A stretch of 64,000 nucleotides of DNA, from the NCBI RefSeq assembly GCF_005405345.1, contig NZ_BJDW01000006.1, positions 1-64,000 on the forward strand. Direction: 5' to 3'. Source of the DNA: Enterococcus viikkiensis (lineage in GTDB: Bacteria > Bacillota > Bacilli > Lactobacillales > Enterococcaceae). Of this stretch, positions 1 through 8,532 are shown in pieces. Each line of letters opens with the position of its first letter. Positions within the stretch are counted from its first letter, which is position 1. Position numbers and translations under genes: made by a program. The notes under the pieces were generated by a model. That model ran no database searches and was not told the DNA's origin. It worked only from the letters and a program-made list of their open reading frames with translations.

Positions 1-246
1 AATTCTTTGGTCAGAACTATTTTGAGTGTAGCACAAATGGCTTTTTTAGTTGTCTAGCTTAATTTTACAATCGGCGAGATAAAATTCTACTGTTGATAAA
101 ATTTTAAAAAAACTGTTGTTTCATATTTCAAGGACTTTATCGAAATTGTTAATACAACTACTTCTTTATTATGCCTCAACTACGACATATTGTACAAGTT
201 TACAATAATTGGTTACCTATATACTTTTTGAACTCATCTTAGAACG
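1..246. other. Non-coding stretch downstream of the orf13 homologue
   Basis: I see no convincing gene here. In Tn916 this position, after orf13, precedes the tet(M) accessory region, but no resistance leader or gene is visible before the window edge. On the minus strand TTGTAC (192-197) and CATAAT (168-173) are 18 bases apart and could form a weak sigma-A promoter reading left into unseen accessory genes. That promoter is only a guess. Confidence 0.4.
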
Positions 247-1164
247 TTATTCGCAATTGGTAATCTTCCAGTTTTCTCCTTTAGATAACAATAAGTTATA
301 TTGAAAATCATGAGTCACCTTTTCAACATCATCGAGATATTTCACTATGACTTTTACTCGAACCGAATCCTTTGTTTCAAAATAAATAGGATTAGTTATT
401 TCTACAAATTGAAGATTTGTATTAATCGGTTGAATCACATTATTTTCAACATAATACTCAAGTTCTTTTTCCGATGCTGTTGGATAAAGCTTGAAAAATG
501 TCTCTAAAAATTCAGTGATCTCTTCTGTGGTTTTGGCATCAATTTCCGAATCACTTTCTACTTGTTTTGCCTCATATTTTGCCTTATCAGGTTTTGCAAC
601 CATTGTCGGCAAACTAGTTACAATATGATTCCCTTTTTCATCTTCAAAAATTGTCACTCGATATGCAGAGGAAATTGATTGTGTCTTTTTCCCTTCTGTA
701 ATCTTTTGATCCACTAAAAACGAAACAACAAATTCTACTGAATTCTTTTCAACATCTAGAATTTTTACAGATTTAACTTCAGAACTAGTGGGAATATCCG
801 CTCGAACCATATCTTGACTCAAAGCGAGACCTTCTTCTGTAAGGTACTGTCCAAGAGTATTCATTCTCTTTTCAACTACTTCCTTGTTATTCTTCCACGA
901 AAAGTATTCTTTCGCAAAATCCTCCGTAAAACTTTCAACCCCAGAAGTATTCACCACCTTCTCTTTCACTACCACTTTTTCATGAGTCGTATGCTGATCA
1001 ATGGCGGTGAAATTTTTGTAGATGCCAAAAGCAAGACTACAAGACAATAAAAGCCAAAGGGCAAGCACCATTTTTCGATGCTTGCCCACTGAAATGACTC
1101 GTTCTTTCTTCTTTTTTGGGATCTTTTCCTTTTGGTTTCGTTCAATTTTTATCTTCATGTTCAT
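247..1164 (-). CDS. Conjugal transfer protein TcpC-like (Tn916 Orf13 family)
   Basis: 305 residues. A very basic cytoplasmic N-terminus (about 1-30, Lys/Arg rich) is followed by one membrane helix (about 31-48, MVLALWLLLSCSLAFGIY) and a long extracellular part. This is the architecture of TcpC/Orf13, a structural component of the type IV secretion channel in Gram-positive ICEs, with tandem NTF2-like folds outside the membrane. It lies 12 bases downstream of the orf14 homologue and is the last transfer gene visible, matching Tn916 order (orf17-16-15-14-13). The ATG is preceded by AAAGAGG. Identification rests on family resemblance and synteny. Confidence 0.85.
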   Translation of the reverse strand: MNMKIKIERNQKEKIPKKKKERVISVGKHRKMVLALWLLLSCSLAFGIYKNFTAIDQHTTHEKVVVKEKVVNTSGVESFTEDFAKEYFSWKNNKEVVEKRMNTLGQYLTEEGLALSQDMVRADIPTSSEVKSVKILDVEKNSVEFVVSFLVDQKITEGKKTQSISSAYRVTIFEDEKGNHIVTSLPTMVAKPDKAKYEAKQVESDSEIDAKTTEEITEFLETFFKLYPTASEKELEYYVENNVIQPINTNLQFVEITNPIYFETKDSVRVKVIVKYLDDVEKVTHDFQYNLLLSKGENWKITNCE

Positions 1165-1176
1165 TCCTCTTTTCTC

Positions 1177-2181
1177 TTATTTGTAGCGGCCAGCTCCGAT
1201 AAGATGCTGCTGCCAATAGCTTTCTGTTAGATCTGTCCAGCCCACTGGATTTCCTGCATGAAACATGCGATTCTCTCCTGCATAAATCCCCACATGAGTC
1301 ACATAAGTACCGGCATCATAGGTTGAATGAAAGAAAATCAAATCACCTGGTTTGGCATCTTTTAAATCAATATGAGTCATGGCATCATATTGATCCTGAG
1401 CCACCCGAGGAAGTTTCAAACCAACTTTGGCATAACACCATTGGGTCAAGCCACTACAATCAAAACCCGTTTCGGGACTTGAGCCACCAAATACATAGGC
1501 CGTTCCTTCATACTTAAACGCCTCGTCAAAAATTCCTTGGACTGTTTTATCATCAAACTGTGTGGTGGTCAGATATTGTTTCACCAATAAGCAATAAAAC
1601 ATATTGCCATAGTTATACCGCCACCCACCATTCTCCTTGATTGCGATGGGATTAGGATAATCGACTTTTTGACCACCTGATTTTTCCTTTGAAAAAGATT
1701 CTGCTAAAGCAAAACTGTGCTTCTTTCCGTTTTCCGAGACATAATCCAAATACCCGCCACCATAGTTATAGGCCTGAATAATGCTATCTTGATCACAACC
1801 TAGTTCTTTGGAACGCTTAACCAAAGACGCAAAATAGAGGCATCCTTGTTTGATGGATGCCTCGGTATTTAACGAATTCGGTGGTAAGCCGGCTGACTCC
1901 GAACTTTGCATAACGTCTTCCATTGTGCCACCAGATTCCACTTGAATAATCGCCAAAAGAATCGGGACATACTCTGCTATATCCGATTCTTTGGCATACT
2001 TTTCTACCATTGCACGGTGTTTCAAAACTTCTTCTGAGACACTAGTTCCCCCAGGAGAAGCACCTGAACTGCCACTTCCTTCGCTGTCTTCACCAAACAA
2101 CAAACCCACACACATCAAAATTCCCATAAATGAGATGGTCAGGAAGGTTAATGAAATGACACCCAATTTTTTCAAGTTCAT
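1177..2181 (-). CDS. Bifunctional cell-wall hydrolase, CwlT type (Tn916 Orf14 family)
   Basis: 334 residues with an N-terminal membrane/signal helix (about 7-29) and a Gly/Ser linker. A lysozyme-like transglycosylase/muramidase domain (about 50-190) contains the VESGG and MQSSES motifs. A C-terminal NlpC/P60 endopeptidase domain (about 210-334) has the nucleophile Cys in FDCSGLTQW, a His in VTHVGIY and GDLIFF. In Tn916 and ICEBs1 such enzymes open peptidoglycan for the conjugation channel. The start overlaps the end of the orf15 homologue by 4 bases, so translation is probably coupled. All expected catalytic motifs look intact. Confidence 0.93.
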   Translation of the reverse strand: MNLKKLGVISLTFLTISFMGILMCVGLLFGEDSEGSGSSGASPGGTSVSEEVLKHRAMVEKYAKESDIAEYVPILLAIIQVESGGTMEDVMQSSESAGLPPNSLNTEASIKQGCLYFASLVKRSKELGCDQDSIIQAYNYGGGYLDYVSENGKKHSFALAESFSKEKSGGQKVDYPNPIAIKENGGWRYNYGNMFYCLLVKQYLTTTQFDDKTVQGIFDEAFKYEGTAYVFGGSSPETGFDCSGLTQWCYAKVGLKLPRVAQDQYDAMTHIDLKDAKPGDLIFFHSTYDAGTYVTHVGIYAGENRMFHAGNPVGWTDLTESYWQQHLIGAGRYK

Positions 2182-4301
2182 TTTTTCTCACCTGACCTTG
2201 GTTTTGAACGAGGGTTCATTCTTTTTTGTATTTTTTGATTGGTCCGCTTTGGAAGAGTAGACCTCTGTTTCACTTGTTGAAAAGAATTTTTCTTTCCTGA
2301 GGATTGGTTTATTCCTTTTGAAATGATTTCTTGACCAGCTAGTTTTCGTTTGATTTCAGGATTCAGATTTGCTCTCATAATCCGCTTTGATGCTTCTTTT
2401 TTCTGCGTCATATCTTTCTGAGGTTGAGCTGCTTTATCTATTGGAATATTCGCCCTTTTTTTTCCCTGACGATTTGTAGCTTCACTCAGTATCTTGCGTT
2501 TTTCGTCCATTTTCGCATTTCTTCGTTGTCGTTGTTTTTCTCGCAACTCCGCTCGATTTGCTTTTTCTTGGACAAGTCCACGCTTGAATTCTTCTGGTGC
2601 TTTTTTCGTCTTTTCGATTCCTTTATGGAGGTTATATTTCAAGTTGGTCGGCGTATTCCGTACTTGATCCTTTACTTGTTTAGTCTTATCTTTCACTAAA
2701 GCTTGGGTATCCAGAACTTTGCCGACTTTTCTCCCGGCTAAATTCATTCGAGACTGGTTCTTATTATTTGAAATTGGCTTTTCCTTATTCGAGACAGGCG
2801 GTACCTCTTGATCGTTAGGTAATCGTGAGTTCTTTCGTAGAGAAGAATCGGATGGCTTAAATTTGGATTTTGATTGTTCCTTTGCCAGCTTATTTCCAAC
2901 TGTTGCACCACCACCAAAAGCTAAAGTTCGCCCCACATTTCGATTGAGTTGTCGCAATTTACGGTTCATCAACATTTGCGGTCTTCGCATGACGCGTCTA
3001 CCCATTGACTGGCTATCATTACTTTGGAGATTGAACATGCTCATAATGTCACCCAATTTGAAATAGATACCGGCAAAGGTCACAATTTGCAGAAAAGCTA
3101 CCATAAAAAAGGGATAGGTGGCGGAAATATTGAAAAACATGGTAGAGATACTAAATGCAGTCGTGATTACCAAAGTAACTCCCGCTCGCATCATAATTGT
3201 ATTAAACAAACGAATAATCGCCTTCTTGCCCAAACTCTCATAAGTCGGCAACATAGACAATAAGAAACTAATTGGCAGAAACATCGCAAAAATAATGAAG
3301 AGAATTTGCGAGAACAATATAATCCCAGTCAGAAGAAAGACAAAGAAGGAAATCCCAATATTGAACAATACCAAAAAGACCACGGTCCCTAAGCGGTTCA
3401 TGGTCTTGGTAATACTTAGATTCGCATTGTCATTGTCTTCAATCTCAGCTTTAACCGCTTCTTCTCGATCCTTCCCTTTATTTTCATCCGGACTGACAGA
3501 TAGTATGTTGTTGACCCGCTCTTCCCCAATTTCTTCTATATTTGAATCATCAAACTGCAAGAGTAACCAAGGTTGTTGGACTTGAATGGAAAACAAGCTA
3601 TCCCGAATCAAATCCACACTATCTTTTCCTTGGCTTTCAGAATTAGGAACAACAATCTCCGTGCCGAGGCTAAGTGCCGCCTCACTGACATCTGAACTAA
3701 AGTCATTGATTTTTGTAATATAGGTAGGCGCATACGCAATGAAGGAACCTGAAAGCAGAAAGATCATCACAAAATTAATCACTGCCCGAACTGCTTTAGT
3801 GGTTTCTCGTTTTAATAATCCGGTATACGCCACATAAACTCCTAGAGCTAAAATCATTAATAATAGAAACCCAAAGTAAAATCCCGATGTCTGTAGTCCA
3901 TTTTCGGTAATACCGGCTAGGGTTTGGATATTTTTTCCAATACTTTCAGCCGTATCCGAAATGAAGTCCAGCTTATATGCTTCTTGAACTACATAACCTG
4001 TAGCATTCGATAAATACAAACTTACGGACCAAATAAAATTGGTAATGGCATAAAGACCATACATTACGCTCTTCCCTAGGCCATCCCCCCAATTCCAAGG
4101 TAGCCAATCCCAAGAGCTATCCACAAAGAAATCTAGTTGATAGTTACCAAGTGAATATTGGGAATAAAGATTTCCGGATTCAACTGTATCATCAACCAGA
4201 CCCGTTGCCTCGGCCACCGTTCCAATCAGACTGAGAAGAAGTAGCATGGTACAGAGACTGATTGCGATTATCCCCACAATCCGAAAAAGTTTCTTTTTCA
4301 T
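2178..4301 (-). CDS. Polytopic conjugation channel protein (Tn916 Orf15 family)
   Basis: About 707 residues from the ATG at 4301 (MKKKLFRIVG), which follows a GGGGTGAGG ribosome binding site. The reading frame is open further upstream, but that stretch lies inside the orf16 homologue. A signal/anchor helix is followed by several transmembrane segments in the first 440 residues. The last 260 residues are soluble, strongly basic and low in complexity (Lys, Arg, Gln, Asn). This matches the VirB6/TcpH-like Orf15 proteins that form the inner-membrane pore of Gram-positive type IV secretion. The start is 4 bases after the orf16 stop and the end overlaps orf14. Confidence 0.88.
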   Translation of the reverse strand: MKKKLFRIVGIIAISLCTMLLLLSLIGTVAEATGLVDDTVESGNLYSQYSLGNYQLDFFVDSSWDWLPWNWGDGLGKSVMYGLYAITNFIWSVSLYLSNATGYVVQEAYKLDFISDTAESIGKNIQTLAGITENGLQTSGFYFGFLLLMILALGVYVAYTGLLKRETTKAVRAVINFVMIFLLSGSFIAYAPTYITKINDFSSDVSEAALSLGTEIVVPNSESQGKDSVDLIRDSLFSIQVQQPWLLLQFDDSNIEEIGEERVNNILSVSPDENKGKDREEAVKAEIEDNDNANLSITKTMNRLGTVVFLVLFNIGISFFVFLLTGIILFSQILFIIFAMFLPISFLLSMLPTYESLGKKAIIRLFNTIMMRAGVTLVITTAFSISTMFFNISATYPFFMVAFLQIVTFAGIYFKLGDIMSMFNLQSNDSQSMGRRVMRRPQMLMNRKLRQLNRNVGRTLAFGGGATVGNKLAKEQSKSKFKPSDSSLRKNSRLPNDQEVPPVSNKEKPISNNKNQSRMNLAGRKVGKVLDTQALVKDKTKQVKDQVRNTPTNLKYNLHKGIEKTKKAPEEFKRGLVQEKANRAELREKQRQRRNAKMDEKRKILSEATNRQGKKRANIPIDKAAQPQKDMTQKKEASKRIMRANLNPEIKRKLAGQEIISKGINQSSGKKNSFQQVKQRSTLPKRTNQKIQKRMNPRSKPRSGEKK

Positions 4302-4305
4302 ACCC

Positions 4306-6753
4306 TCACCCCATCCTCTCTTGAGCCGGCGGACGGGTATCAAAGGCATGGAAGAGTTCTTCAAAGACTGGATGAACTTGGACCACACCTACTCGACCAT
4401 ACAAATCTTGCATCAAGCATTGACCGTTTTCCAAATCTCGTAGACGTTTTTGATTGCTTTCATCTTCTTGATCTAAGCCAAAGAATTCCAAAGTTTTCTT
4501 GATTTCATGAATATCGGTACTTCGAAACGCAAATTTCAACCCGATATTATTTTTCAAGCGTTCATCCAGTAAGTCATCACTGTTTTGTGTGACAAAGTAA
4601 ACACCGGCATTCATGGCCCGACCAGCACGCACTAATTTATTCGATAACGTTTTTCCTTGCGCTACTTGAAGAAAACTCCACGCCTCATCCAGGTCCACAA
4701 TCTTGAAAATTTCTCGATTACTATGGATAAAGTCCAAGGCAAAAGTGGAAATGACGATTAGCATAGAAACACTAAGCAATTCCATGGTGGTATATTCTTC
4801 AAAAGTGGTTTCTGCATCTGGTAAAACCAAATCCGCTACTTGAATGATATTTAACTGCCTATCTAAACTAATCGACTGGGTAATCGAACCATCTGAGAAA
4901 AGCAAATGGGCAAAATCATAATCGGTAAAGGACTCGATGTGATCCGCGATATTTTCCGCAACTGGTGAGCCTTCTTTTCGAAGCTCATTAATTACTTGTA
5001 ATAATCCCCGTTGATTGCTTTGGGTAACCGTCCGAATGGCCTTACGCAACACTGGAAACTTCTCCCCATCTCGACTAGAAATTCCTGTTAAAAAGGTCAG
5101 AATATCAATTGCTAAACTTTCTGAGTCTTTCTTTTTCTTCATGATGACATAGGGATCAAGTAAGCCTTGATTTTTTGGCTTACTAGTTAAGTTGAGAATA
5201 TTGATTTCATCCGCAATTTCTGGCAAGGTTTCTTTCCAGCCACCCCGTTCCCCTTTTGGATCGACAATCACAGCTTGTCCACCAAAAAGGACGGCGTAAT
5301 AAACTAAGAGATTGTTACTAAAGGACTTTCCGCCACCGAGTGAACCAAGGAAAGCGGCGGCTAGCGCATTGGTAACTGAACCTTTTACCCCTTGTGAAGC
5401 CAAGGCCGGTTTCAGGTAAACATTTCGCCCCGTGTCCACGTTGTAGCCAAAGTAAATGCCTTCTAATTCTCCTAGCATCTGAGTAGCCCCAAAACCAAGT
5501 CCGGCGAGAAAATCAGAGGTAACATACTGAATATAGTCGTTCATGTAGCGTTTGCTTGAAGGTAAGAATTCTTCATGTAGCCCTATCATATCGCCAAAGG
5601 GCCGGACTAGTTTTACATTGGTATCATCATAAAAGTCAAGCACTTCATCACAGCGGCGTTTTAGTTCATCTACTGATTCGGCACTTACTCGAACCACATA
5701 ACTCAGTTTGTACATGGATTCTTTCGACTGATCCAAGGTGGTTTCCAATTCGTCCACAGAATCCAACGCATCTAAAACATTAGAATTTGTTTCATTGTCG
5801 GATTGATAGGCGTGATTGTCTAAATCTTTTAGTTCCTTTTTCTTATTGCGAACGGTGGCTAATGCCTTCTTGTTCGTCACAATCTCTACATTCATACTTG
5901 TGTCGATTGGGAATGTAAATTGTTGTTGCTGGTAATAGAAAAGTTCTGAGGAAGGAAACTCCATTTCCCCTACAATCGTATTGATTGTCAGATACGCTAC
6001 ATACGATTCATGATTTTCGTGTTCTATCCGTAAGTAACGAGGCTTTTCTTCAATCAAGCAACGACTGGGACGTAGAAGGTCATAACGTTTCACCAGCGTT
6101 TCGGATTTTAGCTTTTTCTTTGGTAGCTGAAATTCATATTCTTCAAACGGTGTACCTTTTTCACCATAGATATGTTCAATCAAATACGTCAGATCACTGG
6201 GAGTGACTCGTCTGACTTTAAATCTTCGAGTCAATTTATTTTCCATTAGTTTTTCAAGCTTGGTATATCGGCGAATTTCTTCATTAGATAAGGAAACAAA
6301 ATCACCCATTAGATGATGATTCACTCCATAGACAAATTCTTGAAGCCCAGAAAAGAAAGATTTCTTGAGACTCTTTAGATTTACTTCTTCATCTGTGGCA
6401 ATCAGTTTGAAGCCAATAAAAAAGCGATAATCAATCTGACTATCGCCAATCATGGATACTAATGCATCTGTCTGTAAATCAATTCGTTGTTTCGCGACTT
6501 CTTTGAGTCTACCGGTAATTTCCTTTTTCGATCGCTCTTGTGTGGCACGAATACTACTTTCCGTGGCAATTTGTAAGGCGTGAATCTTGCCTTCACGATT
6601 TTGTGCAATCAATTGGCGAAAGTTATCATGTACTTGATACTTCTGTTCAGGTGACAAAAAGGAGTAATTGTAAGGTATTAACTCATAGTAGGCAAAACAT
6701 TCTCCCTCTTGATTAAAGACAAGATTATTTTCAATATACTTAATCGGGTACAT
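4306..6753 (-). CDS. VirB4-like conjugation ATPase (Tn916 Orf16 family, TcpF)
   Basis: 815 residues. A P-loop (LGSLGGGKSFSNN, around residue 470), a Walker B-type segment (FKIVDLDEAWSF, about 675) and a conserved VTQNSDDLLD stretch mark a VirB4/TraE-family ATPase that powers assembly or substrate movement in the type IV secretion channel at the membrane. The first half (about 1-400) is the family's N-terminal region. Length agrees with Tn916 Orf16. The gene overlaps the orf17 homologue by 14 bases, a typical coupled arrangement. No frameshift is seen. Confidence 0.93.
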   Translation of the reverse strand: MYPIKYIENNLVFNQEGECFAYYELIPYNYSFLSPEQKYQVHDNFRQLIAQNREGKIHALQIATESSIRATQERSKKEITGRLKEVAKQRIDLQTDALVSMIGDSQIDYRFFIGFKLIATDEEVNLKSLKKSFFSGLQEFVYGVNHHLMGDFVSLSNEEIRRYTKLEKLMENKLTRRFKVRRVTPSDLTYLIEHIYGEKGTPFEEYEFQLPKKKLKSETLVKRYDLLRPSRCLIEEKPRYLRIEHENHESYVAYLTINTIVGEMEFPSSELFYYQQQQFTFPIDTSMNVEIVTNKKALATVRNKKKELKDLDNHAYQSDNETNSNVLDALDSVDELETTLDQSKESMYKLSYVVRVSAESVDELKRRCDEVLDFYDDTNVKLVRPFGDMIGLHEEFLPSSKRYMNDYIQYVTSDFLAGLGFGATQMLGELEGIYFGYNVDTGRNVYLKPALASQGVKGSVTNALAAAFLGSLGGGKSFSNNLLVYYAVLFGGQAVIVDPKGERGGWKETLPEIADEINILNLTSKPKNQGLLDPYVIMKKKKDSESLAIDILTFLTGISSRDGEKFPVLRKAIRTVTQSNQRGLLQVINELRKEGSPVAENIADHIESFTDYDFAHLLFSDGSITQSISLDRQLNIIQVADLVLPDAETTFEEYTTMELLSVSMLIVISTFALDFIHSNREIFKIVDLDEAWSFLQVAQGKTLSNKLVRAGRAMNAGVYFVTQNSDDLLDERLKNNIGLKFAFRSTDIHEIKKTLEFFGLDQEDESNQKRLRDLENGQCLMQDLYGRVGVVQVHPVFEELFHAFDTRPPAQERMG

Positions 6754-7129
6754 AGTTCACACTCCTTACAAGAGTAATGGGTTCATCCCATCGTTTCTTC
6801 TGTTCTTTGACTTTCTTTCCTGCAAAAGTGACCTTAAATCGCAAGTGATAACTAATAAAGGATCGTAAAAATCCCAATGGTTTCTTACCGTCAAACGTTT
6901 TTTGCGACATGAACCAAGTAACCGCCACCGGTATACCTAAGTATTTTAAAAATGTCCCCTCTATCATAGACAGCGGAGGCATATGGGCAAATACGATGAC
7001 AAACAGCAAGGATAAAACAAACCAAGCCATCTGGTTAAAAGTCACAGGAAAAGGCAGTTGAAAGTCATTAATCGCATAAATGACCTTTTCAACTGCCCAA
7101 ATACTGGTATAGCTTTTTATTTTTTTCAT
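6740..7129 (-). CDS. TcpE family conjugation membrane protein (Tn916 Orf17 family)
   Basis: 129 residues from the ATG at 7129 (MKKIKSYTSIW). A GTG at 7144 in the same frame would add five residues. Two hydrophobic helices (about 37-75) are followed by the conserved MSQKTFDGKKP segment and a basic tail ending SVNYVPD, as in Tn916 Orf17/TcpE, a small inner-membrane subunit of the conjugation channel. Its 3' end overlaps the VirB4-like gene by 14 bases. In Tn916 the next gene upstream is ardA (orf18); here a cargo island with an IS separates the two. Confidence 0.88.
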   Translation of the reverse strand: MKKIKSYTSIWAVEKVIYAINDFQLPFPVTFNQMAWFVLSLLFVIVFAHMPPLSMIEGTFLKYLGIPVAVTWFMSQKTFDGKKPLGFLRSFISYHLRFKVTFAGKKVKEQKKRWDEPITLVRSVNYVPD

Positions 7130-7151
7130 ATTCAATTGGCTCACTTTCTAA

Positions 7152-7157
7152 TATAAT
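7152..7157 (+). promoter_or_regulatory. -10 element of the HEPN-like cargo gene
   Basis: A perfect TATAAT lies 36 bases before the ATG at 7193, which has a strong AAGGAGG ribosome binding site. No good -35 box is visible at 16-18 bases; TTCAAT at 7131 is too close. The gene most likely has its own promoter in this 48-base divergent gap with orf17. Confidence 0.5.
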
Positions 7158-7192
7158 ATAAACATCATGCTTAATTTTTTAAGGAGGTACAT

Positions 7193-7921
7193 ATGCAAAA
7201 CTTAGTAACAATGGCAAGTGGAACACTTAACGAAGCTTACTCGGGAACTGAGATTGCAACTTTATTTGCTGAATATGGAGCAGAATTTAACGCTTCTGTT
7301 CCCTTTGTCTCAACTCCCTTTCCGAACTTTACTTCTAAGGCTACCGCGATTCAAAATAATTTACAAGCTTTCACAGAAGAACAGCAATTTAAAATTATAA
7401 AAGATCTTTGTGAAAGAGTGCTTACTCAAAATCCAGCAAATAAAGACGTTGCTAAGGTTTTAAAACTGTTACTAAAAAATTATGGTTCAGTTTATTCTAG
7501 TGATAAAATAGATAGAAATATCATCAATGAAACTAACACTTGGTTGGCTGCTTCCTCAAGAGCAAAAGAAGAGTTTGAAAAGGCCATACAGTCATACGAC
7601 AACAGCATCTATAACCGTTACACTTTAGATAGTATCAGGCTGGCCTTTGAGTTTTTTATGCAGGATATTTTAAAAAACTCAAAGTCTTTAGAAAACCAGC
7701 CTATCGATGGGGAACTTCTACCCTTATTGAGAAAAAAAGGCCTTCCAAAAGAAATAATCAATTTGGTCCGTTCAATTATCAAAGGACTTATAAGCTATCA
7801 AAATGAAAATGTTAAGCATAGTCAGACATTTACTGATCTAGAAGTAGAATTTGTTATTGAACAAACTAGCATTCTTATGAAGTTATTCGCAAAAATTGAA
7901 AAGATAGAAAAAGAGAGTTGA
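7193..7921 (+). CDS. Putative abortive-infection / HEPN-like protein (ICE cargo)
   Basis: 242 residues; the only cargo CDS here on the plus strand outside the IS. The N-terminal third (ALFAEYGAEFN-type and YG-rich segments, 20-100) resembles the small domains fused to HEPN in AbiJ-like proteins. The C-terminal part (about 140-235) has helices around RLAFEFFMQDIL and SKSLENQ, and NENVKH ending at His209. This fits a HEPN-fold Abi C-terminus, but the Arg of the classical R-x4-6-H RNase motif is not obvious, so it may be non-catalytic or use Asn. It converges on a second Abi-type gene and shares its terminator. A function in phage or plasmid exclusion is inferred. Confidence 0.5.
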   Translation: MQNLVTMASGTLNEAYSGTEIATLFAEYGAEFNASVPFVSTPFPNFTSKATAIQNNLQAFTEEQQFKIIKDLCERVLTQNPANKDVAKVLKLLLKNYGSVYSSDKIDRNIINETNTWLAASSRAKEEFEKAIQSYDNSIYNRYTLDSIRLAFEFFMQDILKNSKSLENQPIDGELLPLLRKKGLPKEIINLVRSIIKGLISYQNENVKHSQTFTDLEVEFVIEQTSILMKLFAKIEKIEKES

Positions 7922-7941
7922 TTTTTATCAACTCTCTTTTT
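7908..7941. terminator. Bidirectional terminator containing both stop codons
   Basis: Perfect 15-bp inverted repeat (7908-7922 and 7927-7941) with a TTTT loop. The A-rich and T-rich arms supply U-tracts in both directions. The TGA stops of the plus-strand HEPN-like gene (7919-7921) and the minus-strand Abi gene (7928-7930) lie inside the stem. Confidence 0.9.
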
Positions 7942-8429
7942 CATCACTACACCTTTTTCTCTTTTTATACTTTCGAAATAGATACTCACATAGAATCATC
8001 GCTGAATTCGCAGTAAGGATAGCTTCCTCTTCATTAATTGCAATCCTCTTAGAGCCCTGAGCATGGGCATCTCCTTGACTATTTCTCATCTCAAGAATTT
8101 TATCTGACAATGTATTTAGAGCCCCAACTAAAGCTTTTATTCTCTTATCCATATCTTTGTCAATTTTTATATTTAGCCTCTCAAAGACTTCATTTCTTAA
8201 ATCTTTAGATCTTACAATATTATTATCAATCTTTTTTCCCTTTGTGTTTTCGATGATATATTTCAAGACTTCATCAATCATAGTATTTGATTTTGTCAAA
8301 ACAGAATCGAAATCTTCATTTTGGATGTCCTTACTTATACGAGTTGGAAGTTGTTGAATATACTCTAAACTGACTTCCTTTGAAAATTTAGTTCCATTAA
8401 TTAATCTTACGCTATCCTTCTTCTGATAT
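7928..8429 (-). pseudogene. 3' part of an IS-split abortive-infection (Abi C-terminal HEPN) gene
   Basis: Open to the IS left end at 8430. It encodes 165 residues beginning QKKDSVRL when read from the target duplication. The segment MRNSQGDAHA carries an R-x6-H motif, followed by a long helix, as in the Abi_C/HEPN ribonuclease domain. A TTG at 8299 or an ATG at 8281 could start a fragment, but neither has a clear ribosome binding site. Joined to 10597-10925 after removing the IS and one GATAT copy, the frame is continuous. The split gene is probably inactive, although the HEPN part could be expressed from the IS end. See the 5' part at 10592. Confidence 0.82.
8425..8429. repeat. Target site duplication GATAT (left copy)
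   Basis: GATAT directly precedes the TGT terminus of the IS21-family element. The identical 5-mer follows the right end at 10592-10596. Confidence 0.9.
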
Positions 8430-8478
8430 TGTAAAGGGCCACGATAAAATGTAGGAAAAGGGCCATCGAAAATGTAGG
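8430..8478 (+). repeat. Left terminal repeat of the IS21-family element
   Basis: 49 bases starting TGTAAAGGGCCA. A second GGGCCA and a repeated AAAATGTAGG give the tandem-site layout of IS21 ends. It matches the inverted right end at 10543-10591. Confidence 0.88.
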
Positions 8479-8532
8479 TTAGATTTAAAATCTGATATTC
8501 TTTTTCATGAAACCATTCAAGGAGAGTGACTC

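Noticed and set aside
7928-8299. A stand-alone 123-codon gene starting at TTG 8299
   Set aside because: The frame is open through to the IS end and joins in frame with 10597-10925, so it is the tail of a split gene; no ribosome binding site precedes the TTG.
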